Under the pieces are notes generated by a model, which worked only from the letters and a program-made list of their open reading frames with translations, did no database searches and was not told where the DNA came from. From an uncultured Planctomycetaceae bacterium (GTDB lineage: Bacteria; Planctomycetota; Planctomycetia; Pirellulales; Pirellulaceae), in the NCBI GenBank assembly GCA_903927685.1, contig CAIYOB010000279.1:1-9738 (forward strand): DNA of 9,738 nucleotides, given 5' to 3'. Position numbers and translations under genes: made by a program. Positions 1-6,072 of this stretch are shown piece by piece. Numbering within the stretch: position 1 is the stretch's first letter; each line of letters begins with the position of its first letter.

Positions 1-20
1 AGTCCCGCTGTAGAAATCGT

Positions 21-647
21 TCAGATGACATCGCGTGGATCGCTGGGATCGTACCTCGTCGTACTACCGGCCTTCATCTTGGCGTAATCCTCCCTGGTTA
101 TGATTGAATACTTTTGTATAACAGGATCGCGCCGCGCATCGAGTCGGCCCGCCATTCGGTCTCCCAGGACTTCCCGGGAAAGGAATAGGCACCGGGCAAA
201 CGGCAGGCCGAGCATGAACGGGAAGAACACGACCAACATTCGCCAAGACTGGTGCTGCTCCAGAAGCAAGAACGCCGCCGCGGCAGAGACCCAAAACAAC
301 GCACCGATGCCAGCCAGCAGCAAACGCTTCTTCAGAATGCAGCCTCGGCAAAGATCCAGATCTCGAAACCCGCGGACGTTGTAGCGGTTCTCGATGACAT
401 TGCCCTCCGTCCGCGTTCCCAGGTAGTCGCCGAAGTAGAAGCGGTAGCGATCCGAGGGATATTTGGCTTGACCGCATTTCGCGCAGGACCGCACGTGCTG
501 GGTGGATCCCCGGGAAGTGGGCCACTGGCTCTCAGACGTTGAGTGCAAGGCCTTGCCGCAGAACGGACACCGCCCCATCGTCTGGGCCACGGCAGCAAGT
601 CGCTGCCGACATCTCGGACAATGCTCAACCACGGCTGCTCTCCCCAC
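21..647 (-). CDS. Double zinc-ribbon protein with two transmembrane segments, function unknown
   Basis: A 208-residue membrane protein; I do not recognise a named family. The N-terminus holds two four-cysteine knuckle sets: C10-x2-C13 with C27-x2-C30, then C55-x2-C58 with C100-x2-C103. Both fit zinc-ribbon folds. The second pair is split by about 40 residues rich in Tyr, Arg and Phe. Two hydrophobic segments follow at about 108-128 and 136-154, then a charged tail of about 50 residues. The short TM hairpin suggests that the ribbons and the tail lie on the same side, probably the cytoplasm (inference). The start is GTG; a nearby upstream ATG at 663 is out of frame, and no good Shine-Dalgarno sequence is seen. 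It lies 42 bp after the preceding gene, so it is probably the last gene of the operon in this window. Zinc binding is a motif-level prediction; the biological role is unknown. Confidence 0.8.
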   Translation of the reverse strand: MGRAAVVEHCPRCRQRLAAVAQTMGRCPFCGKALHSTSESQWPTSRGSTQHVRSCAKCGQAKYPSDRYRFYFGDYLGTRTEGNVIENRYNVRGFRDLDLCRGCILKKRLLLAGIGALFWVSAAAAFLLLEQHQSWRMLVVFFPFMLGLPFARCLFLSREVLGDRMAGRLDARRDPVIQKYSIITREDYAKMKAGSTTRYDPSDPRDVI

Positions 648-689
648 GTCTTGACGGACGCATGCGACTAGGCGTATCGGGAAGTTCGC

Positions 690-1874
690 TTACCTGACGG
701 AAGCCTTCAACCGCGTCTCGATGTCCTTCGCTTCTGCCTCGCGTCGGGCTTTCTCGGCGCGGGCCGACTTGAGTTGCTCGATATCCGCCTGGTAAGCACG
801 GAAGTAGCATCCCCCCGGGGAGAACTCCCGCAGGAGCCGGTCGCGCCGTTCGGCCGCGTCCGTGACCCGATTGACCTCCCGATGGATCAGGATTTGGCTG
901 CCGCGAACCGCCCACAGATCGAGTGCTCGTTCGCCGAGATCGAGGGCGGTGGCGGCGCGGAGGACCGCGGAACGTTCCACCGCGGCAAGCTCGGGGAACC
1001 TCTGAAGAAGGGAGCGGCCGGCCTTGGTCCTGAGTTCGATTTGCAGGACGGCTGACTGCATGGCCTGCGAGAGGAGCGAAGCCGCTTTGTCCACTTCATG
1101 GGCCTCCAGCACGTTCGGGGACTTCTGCAGGATGGCTTTGGCCTCGGTCATGCGCTTGAGCATCGCCTGAGACTCCGCCGTATTCAAGACAGCGCAGTTC
1201 GCCCGCGCATCGAGCAAGGCTTGGCGAAGATCCCTATACTCCGAGCCGCTGAATTTTTGCAGATCGATGCGAGCGAGGGAGTTGGGCAAGAGGTCCACGT
1301 TTGTCGCCAACTGGTCTACGACGAGGTCGATGACTTCCTTCGCGACGGCCAGGTCCGCGGCCTGGAACTCCTGGGCGGCCACCTCCAGATCCACGGTGCC
1401 CCGCTGAGCCTCATTCTGCAATCGACCAAGCAGGCCCTGGGTTCGTTTGATCCGTGCGTCAAGCTCGGAAATGCTGCCGTCGAGTTCCGTCACGCGGGCC
1501 TGCAGCCAGGCGCGCCGCGACTGGTCGGACATCCGTCCGCGCGTGGTGGCCACGCGGGCCATCTGCCTGCGGACGTCGGCGAGTTCCTTGTCGAGTCGCT
1601 GTCGCTCCTCGCGTCCTGCCTGGGCCGATTCGATGTACGCTCGGACGGCCTCCGCGTCGGTCTCGGTGGGCTTGTTCAGGTTGTGTTGGATTCGCCGTGA
1701 CTCGTTGTGTTCAATGGCCCGGAGGATGTCGGCCTCTTTCTTGTCCAGGGCCTCGCCGACGAGTCGTAGTTCATCGCGGTCGACAGCCGAAGTCCGTGGA
1801 CGCTGCTGGCCGTGGGCGGCCGTCGCCAGCAATCCGATGCATAATCCCAGAATTGCACTGGATCTCGTTGTCAT
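690..1874 (-). CDS. Secreted, mostly helical coiled-coil protein, function unknown
   Basis: A 394-residue protein with an N-terminal signal peptide (residues about 1-22, hydrophobic core ILGLCIGLLATAA, likely cleavage after AHG). The mature part is dominated by charged heptad-like helices, notably about 40-160 (many Arg, Glu, Gln, Leu) and about 335-392 (Lys/Arg/Glu/Ala-rich), so it is probably an extended helical periplasmic or surface protein. Residues 55-67 read EHNESRRIQHNLN, close to a motif in the neighbouring gene product. No catalytic motif is seen. The start at 1874 was chosen because the signal peptide begins there and it lies 31 bp past the upstream stop. The frame runs up to 2147, but that part is Arg/Pro-rich and overlaps the upstream gene. 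A start at 1922 would overlap the upstream gene by 17 bp and add 16 residues before the signal peptide. No clear Shine-Dalgarno sequence precedes the chosen ATG. Confidence 0.8.
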   Translation of the reverse strand: MTTRSSAILGLCIGLLATAAHGQQRPRTSAVDRDELRLVGEALDKKEADILRAIEHNESRRIQHNLNKPTETDAEAVRAYIESAQAGREERQRLDKELADVRRQMARVATTRGRMSDQSRRAWLQARVTELDGSISELDARIKRTQGLLGRLQNEAQRGTVDLEVAAQEFQAADLAVAKEVIDLVVDQLATNVDLLPNSLARIDLQKFSGSEYRDLRQALLDARANCAVLNTAESQAMLKRMTEAKAILQKSPNVLEAHEVDKAASLLSQAMQSAVLQIELRTKAGRSLLQRFPELAAVERSAVLRAATALDLGERALDLWAVRGSQILIHREVNRVTDAAERRDRLLREFSPGGCYFRAYQADIEQLKSARAEKARREAEAKDIETRLKASVR

Positions 1875-1905
1875 GATCGGTAGTCCAGTTGTCGCGGCCA
1901 CCAGC

Positions 1906-2862
1906 TCAGCGGTTCTGTGCATCGCGAAGTTCGCGCACCAGGGCCTCCAGTTCCGCCAACAACCGGATGCCTTCGGCCGTCCCTGCGTCGGCTGCCGCCT
2001 GGGTTCTCCCCGGATTGGCGTTGTGTTCGATCCGCTTCGCCTCATGTTCCGCGCAACGGGCCAGCAGAATGGCAATTCGCTGATTGATCCGCGAGATCTC
2101 CGCGATCCGGGCACCACTGCCGCCAGGCTGCCCCCCCTGCCAGGCATCGCTGACCAGCGCCAATGCCTTCTCGGTGTCGGTGTCGAGGGGTTGTCCCGGC
2201 TGAAGGTCTTCGCCGATTCGACTCAGGTCGATGCCCTCGAGCGCCTGATTGATCCTGACAGCTTGGCCAAAAGCGCGGTTCTCTCCCAGCGTGATGCGAC
2301 GCTCGGTGGTGGGTTGGGCAGGTACCTGCAAGCCTGGGACCGGCGCCACCGGGCCACCGACAACGGCAGGCACGTTGCGCCAGGACGAACTGGGAGCCGG
2401 GTCAGCCGACATGCCTAGTACCGGCTCAATGCCATGAATCATGGCTCCCATCTTCTCCACCCCGTTTAGCGACTCGATGAACGCTCGTTTGCCCGCATTG
2501 ACCGCAGACGGACTGCCTTGGGCGGAGAGGCTCTTCCAATGGGCATACTGGAGGGCGGCGGCAGCTTTGTTTCTGTTCTGCAACGCCTGCATCTTCCCGT
2601 GAGCTTGCTGAGTCTCCTCCAGTTTCCGCGCCCGTTCCGCATTGATCGCTCGCTGCTGTTCACGTAGTGCCTCCATTGCGGCATCCTGCCGTCTGTTGAT
2701 TTGAGGCTGCTCGGCCTTGGCTTTCTCCACACTGTCCAGGAACCGTTTCACACGTGCTTCGTCCCATGAACCGGCGGGAGCCGGTTGGGCTCGGAGGTCG
2801 ACTGGAAGAAACGTTCCACACACCGTCACAAGGCAGGCAAGAACCATCGACGTCCGACGCAT
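1906..2862 (-). CDS. Secreted coiled-coil protein with Pro-rich linker, function unknown
   Basis: A 318-residue exported protein. Residues 1-25 form a signal peptide (MRRTSMVLACLVTVCGTFLP core, likely cleavage after LRA). A long charged helix follows at about 32-110, rich in Gln, Glu, Arg and Ala, compatible with coiled coil. Residues about 150-190 are a Pro/Ala/Ser linker. A second helical region covers about 195-318 and ends in a charged helix. Residues 272-283 read EHEAKRIEHNAN, echoed in the next gene product. The start at 2862 is preceded by AGGA (2872-2875) with 9-base spacing and sits directly before the signal peptide. Starts at 2925 and 2919 overlap the upstream stop codon and would put about 20 residues ahead of the signal peptide; they cannot be fully excluded. 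The function is not recognisable; a structural envelope role is an inference. Confidence 0.8.
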   Translation of the reverse strand: MRRTSMVLACLVTVCGTFLPVDLRAQPAPAGSWDEARVKRFLDSVEKAKAEQPQINRRQDAAMEALREQQRAINAERARKLEETQQAHGKMQALQNRNKAAAALQYAHWKSLSAQGSPSAVNAGKRAFIESLNGVEKMGAMIHGIEPVLGMSADPAPSSSWRNVPAVVGGPVAPVPGLQVPAQPTTERRITLGENRAFGQAVRINQALEGIDLSRIGEDLQPGQPLDTDTEKALALVSDAWQGGQPGGSGARIAEISRINQRIAILLARCAEHEAKRIEHNANPGRTQAAADAGTAEGIRLLAELEALVRELRDAQNR

Positions 2863-2915
2863 GACGGGGCATCCTGTCACACGGCTGGGCGCGATGTGAA
2901 GCGGGCGATAGACTC

Positions 2916-3854
2916 TCATTCCCATCCTCCCAGTCGCTTGAGGACTTCGTACGAAACCTGCTCGTAGCTAGGCAGTGTATCATAGACGTCCAGAACCTTG
3001 CGGTCGCCGGCAAGTATTTCTTCGAAAATGAAAATCCGTACTCCACCGTAGAGTTCGTCGCTGACCAGAATGTAGCTCTGAGAATATCGTCGATCTTGCT
3101 CTCCCAGGCTGTCATCGGCGGCATGCACGTCGAGAACGAAAACGGCGAAGTGATAGTGTTCGAGCCGACGACGCGTTAGCGACAGGTCCTCCGGCAAGTC
3201 CATATTGTGGTATCCCTGGACGGAATACAGGGCGAGGCCTGGCCCTTGGCCGTCGGCGGCGGGAAAGAATCCGGCCTTGCTTATCCCCTGAAACCTCCAC
3301 GCCCACGCCCAGTTGCGTTTCAGGTCATCGCGGATCTCCGCGGCCAGCGCAGACGCCTCATCGAGCAAGGCGATGCCGAGCGGCATGGGCGGCCTCACGC
3401 TTGCGTTGCCTCCGTTGTGTAGCGCGAAGGCGGCGGCCCGAGCCGCGAGCGGAGCGAGATCGTCGCGGTAACTTTGCATCGCGTGTACGACGGCCCGCAG
3501 GCGATCGATCGTCAGCTCGTCCGGCAGGTCCAGGTCGCTCGCGTCGAGTTGTCTGGCTGCCTCATCCAGATCGTCGGCCTCGACCAACCGGGACACCTCC
3601 TGGAGTCGCGCCAGCGACTCCTCACGGCCCAGTCGGGACCGCCGGCGCGAATCAAAACGGGGCAGTTGGCCGAGGTGCTGGCGTAATCGCTCGTGCAATT
3701 CGTCCATGTCCGCGTCGGCGAATTCGTTTAGGATGAACTGGTCCTGTTCCGCTTCCTGGACTAGCTGCTCTGCGGTCCGGCGGAAACAGCCAGTAACGAG
3801 CAAGAGGAGGATCAGCCCTCCCCCGTACATACGCGACGCCGTGAAACAGAACAT
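2916..3854 (-). CDS. Lipoprotein of unknown function
   Basis: A 312-residue predicted lipoprotein. The N-terminus has a hydrophobic run (GGGLILLLLVTGC) ending in a lipobox with lipidated cysteine C23. Residue +2 is Phe rather than Asp, so by the enterobacterial rule it would not be retained in the inner membrane; that rule is untested in this lineage. Residues about 27-145 are helical and acidic, with several Leu/Asp/Glu repeats. Residues about 205-310 look like a mixed alpha/beta domain with hydrophobic strands (HFAVFVLDV, SYILVSDE, VRIFIFEEI). No catalytic motif is recognised. The start at 3854 is supported by AAAGGTG (3860-3866) 5 bases upstream; an ATG at 3830 is possible but lacks a comparable site. 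The frame continues to 4316 inside the TPR gene, but that part is a low-complexity Arg/Pro shadow. It begins 28 bp after the TPR gene ends. Confidence 0.82.
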   Translation of the reverse strand: MFCFTASRMYGGGLILLLLVTGCFRRTAEQLVQEAEQDQFILNEFADADMDELHERLRQHLGQLPRFDSRRRSRLGREESLARLQEVSRLVEADDLDEAARQLDASDLDLPDELTIDRLRAVVHAMQSYRDDLAPLAARAAAFALHNGGNASVRPPMPLGIALLDEASALAAEIRDDLKRNWAWAWRFQGISKAGFFPAADGQGPGLALYSVQGYHNMDLPEDLSLTRRRLEHYHFAVFVLDVHAADDSLGEQDRRYSQSYILVSDELYGGVRIFIFEEILAGDRKVLDVYDTLPSYEQVSYEVLKRLGGWE

Positions 3855-3859
3855 CCAGA

Positions 3860-3866
3860 CACCTTT
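3860..3866 (-). promoter_or_regulatory. Shine-Dalgarno site setting the lipoprotein start
   Basis: AAAGGTG on the minus strand ends 5 bases before the ATG at 3854. It is the best ribosome site I found in the window and supports the 312-residue lipoprotein over the longer frame that runs back into the TPR gene. Confidence 0.6.
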
Positions 3867-3882
3867 CCCGCAACACGGGCCT

Positions 3883-6072
3883 TCATTCGCGATCTTCCGC
3901 GGTCTTCGCGAGCGCCGCAGCAATGGCATAGTCGGCCTCGGCACGGGCTTCGTCGCCAAGTTTGCGGTATGCGTTTCCCCGTCGAGTGAACGACCCCGAC
4001 AGGCATGGATCGAGTCGAATCGCTTCGTCGTAGTCCTGGATCGCCTCCCGGTAGCCGCACGCCTCGTAGTACGCATCGCCTCGCCCGACATAGGCGTCCA
4101 CGGACGTGGGATCGATCTCAATTGCGGTATTGAAATCGCCCAGGGCTCGCTCGGGATAATCCAGTCTGAGGTGGATCCATCCGCGTCCTGCACGAGCCTG
4201 CGCGTCCTGGGGGTCGAGTTCGATCGCTTGGGAGAAATCACGCAGCGCATTCTGGATCTGTCCCGATTTCCGATAGCTTGCTCCGCGGCCCAAATAGGCA
4301 ATTCCTTTGCGGGCATCCAAGGCCAGCGATGCGGAGAAGTCCTCGATCGCTAAATCGTAGCATTCCATGCCATAGTAGGCCTGGCCCCGTTGCAGGAGGG
4401 CTTCGGCCCGGTTCGCGCCCAGGATGATCGCTTGGGTGAAATCTCTGACGGCCGCTTTGTAGTTCCCCAAACCTTGGTGGGCGCAGCCACGCCGCAAGTA
4501 CCATTCCCCAGATCGGGGATTGCGTTCGATCAGCAGGGCCAAGTCCTGAATGGACTGATGATACCTGTTCAAGCGACGGTTGCACTTTTCTCGCGTCTCG
4601 AAAGGGTGGTCCAAGTGTGGATTCCAGCGAGCCGCCAGGGTCATTTCGACGACGGCCCGGCGATCGCTGCTGAAGCGGTAGACCTCACCGGCAGCTAAAT
4701 GGCAGAACGCCTTTTCAGCTCGGAACAAAGTGAACAGGCCCACGCTGAGCAATCCGAGGAGCACGAGTAGGGCCGGCTTGAAGCGGCGACGATCCGGAGC
4801 TTGCGCATTCGCCGGAGTGTGCGTCTTGACGGCGACCACAGCGGCCACCGTCCCCGCGACTCCCCCCGATAACGCCGCCATGACATCCGCAGCACCGAGC
4901 CAAACGGCCAGCAAGCCCAGTCCCGCGCCGATCAGCATGGCGCCCAGGATGCAGGCCAACATCGCGGTTAGGGCCGTCTTGCGTTTCCTGTTTCGAGTCA
5001 TCCGTGCCATGACGACGGCAAACACGAGACTGCCCGTGACGGCGCCTGCCGCCCAAGTGCCAAACAGACCGTCGAAGATCGCGCCCCCGGTGAACTGATC
5101 GAACAAGCCCGCCAAGCCGCCCGCGATCCCAGCCAACGGCATCAGGAAGGCGGGGGAATCCCCGCATTCGACCAACCGCGTCGAGCAGAACAGACTCAAA
5201 ATCGCCCCCGCGCAGGCTCCACCAAGCCAGCCGCTCGGCAGCGCTAGCGCATGGGCGATGTCGTTAGGGACCGCCAAGAAGAATGCGATGAGGTCGCGAA
5301 GCCAGACCGCTTGCTCAAGGGAGGGCAATCGGGGGCTTATGAGCAACGTCAGGCCGCAAAACAGCGATCCAACGACCGCCCAGACCAGTATCGTGCCCAG
5401 CAAATCCCAAGAATCAATAAGCCCACTTCGCACGAGCCCACCCAGCTGAAGGGCTCTCGCAGCGGGCAAAACGAAAAACATCCCGGTCAATGCGGAGACG
5501 CTCCACAGGTGTCCGCTCCACTCGCCGAAACCGCCCCACGCTGCGCCAAGAACGAGCCCCATCGCGGCGCCTAACGCCAGCGGGTTGTTGCTCTCCATGA
5601 AGACCGGCAGGAGCAATCCCGCGCTACTCCCGATAACCGCGTAGCTGATCCAGCCTGCCTGAGAGTGCAGCGATTCCCAGGTTCCCGCGGGGATGCCGAT
5701 GCCTGCCTGACTGCGGCAGAGCCAAGCGATCCCGCCGAGAACTGCACCCAGAACCGGGCCCCAGGCGGCGTGGAGGCGTCCGCGCAGCCCAGTCGCATGC
5801 CAGGCGATCCCCCAGTCCACTAGCAGCAAGACCAGGAGGCTGATTGCCCCGGAAGCCAGCATCGGGCCCAGCCAGCCTTGATCCGCCAGGATGGCAGAGT
5901 CGCCGATCAGGTATCCGACCGCGGCCCCGATCAGGCTGCCGACGATGAGCGCGGCAGTGAGCGGCGCGTGTGGACCGTGAGCGTCGACAGCCGGAACTTG
6001 GCAGTGTGCGCTCATCGCTTGGCAACCCTCATCAAGTGGTGCTCCCGAGCCGTCGGGGATTGGCGCGCTCAT
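3883..6072 (-). CDS. Polytopic membrane protein with six C-terminal TPR repeats
   Basis: A 729-residue protein with two halves. Residues about 38-450 are Gly/Ala/Leu-rich with roughly 12-14 hydrophobic segments (for example about 39-58, 68-90, 141-160, 189-208, 224-245, 308-325, 367-392, 433-450). Residues 521-724 are six consecutive 34-residue TPR units with the usual pattern (G-x-A-Y near position 11, A-x-x-D-[FY] near 20-24, A-[IL]-x-L-[DG] near 27-31). TPRs are protein-binding scaffolds; the membrane half matches no transporter I can name. The start at 6072 overlaps the kinase stop as ATGA, implying translational coupling. A second in-frame start at 6015 has GAGGG (6026-6030) at 10-base spacing and would give 710 residues; either is possible. 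The open frame to 6897 is a shadow of the kinase gene. A role as membrane partner of the upstream sensor genes is inferred from gene order only. Confidence 0.85.
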   Translation of the reverse strand: MSAPIPDGSGAPLDEGCQAMSAHCQVPAVDAHGPHAPLTAALIVGSLIGAAVGYLIGDSAILADQGWLGPMLASGAISLLVLLLVDWGIAWHATGLRGRLHAAWGPVLGAVLGGIAWLCRSQAGIGIPAGTWESLHSQAGWISYAVIGSSAGLLLPVFMESNNPLALGAAMGLVLGAAWGGFGEWSGHLWSVSALTGMFFVLPAARALQLGGLVRSGLIDSWDLLGTILVWAVVGSLFCGLTLLISPRLPSLEQAVWLRDLIAFFLAVPNDIAHALALPSGWLGGACAGAILSLFCSTRLVECGDSPAFLMPLAGIAGGLAGLFDQFTGGAIFDGLFGTWAAGAVTGSLVFAVVMARMTRNRKRKTALTAMLACILGAMLIGAGLGLLAVWLGAADVMAALSGGVAGTVAAVVAVKTHTPANAQAPDRRRFKPALLVLLGLLSVGLFTLFRAEKAFCHLAAGEVYRFSSDRRAVVEMTLAARWNPHLDHPFETREKCNRRLNRYHQSIQDLALLIERNPRSGEWYLRRGCAHQGLGNYKAAVRDFTQAIILGANRAEALLQRGQAYYGMECYDLAIEDFSASLALDARKGIAYLGRGASYRKSGQIQNALRDFSQAIELDPQDAQARAGRGWIHLRLDYPERALGDFNTAIEIDPTSVDAYVGRGDAYYEACGYREAIQDYDEAIRLDPCLSGSFTRRGNAYRKLGDEARAEADYAIAAALAKTAEDRE
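3901..4512 (-). repeat. Array of six 34-residue TPR units (coding)
   Basis: Within the membrane protein, six tetratricopeptide units of exactly 34 residues follow each other without a gap, at residues 521-554, 555-588, 589-622, 623-656, 657-690 and 691-724. Each repeats an R-G-x-A/I-Y/H-type turn, an A-x-x-D-[FY] helix B and an Ala-Ile/Leu-rich end, often closing with L-D-P. A weaker seventh, N-terminal unit may precede them at about 500-520. The last unit is the most diverged and lacks the closing L-D-P. Confidence 0.9.

Noticed and set aside
648..689. Possible terminator between the last two genes
   Set aside because: The 42-bp gap holds no stable stem followed by a T run on the minus strand, so I treat it as an ordinary operon gap.
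1875..2147. Longer start for the second secreted protein
   Set aside because: The extension overlaps the upstream gene and would bury the signal peptide after 91 residues.
1098..2418. Plus-strand open frames at 1098-1700 and 1447-2418
   Set aside because: They are antisense to two genes with clear signal peptides, are Arg/Ser-rich, and have no recognisable domain.
3855..4316. Longer start for the lipoprotein gene
   Set aside because: The extra 154 codons overlap the TPR repeats and read as Arg/Ser/Pro-rich shadow. The lipoprotein signal sequence and a good ribosome site fix the start at 3854.
3401..4353. Plus-strand open frames at 3401-3736 and 3706-4353
   Set aside because: They are antisense to the lipoprotein and TPR array and carry no domain or ribosome site.
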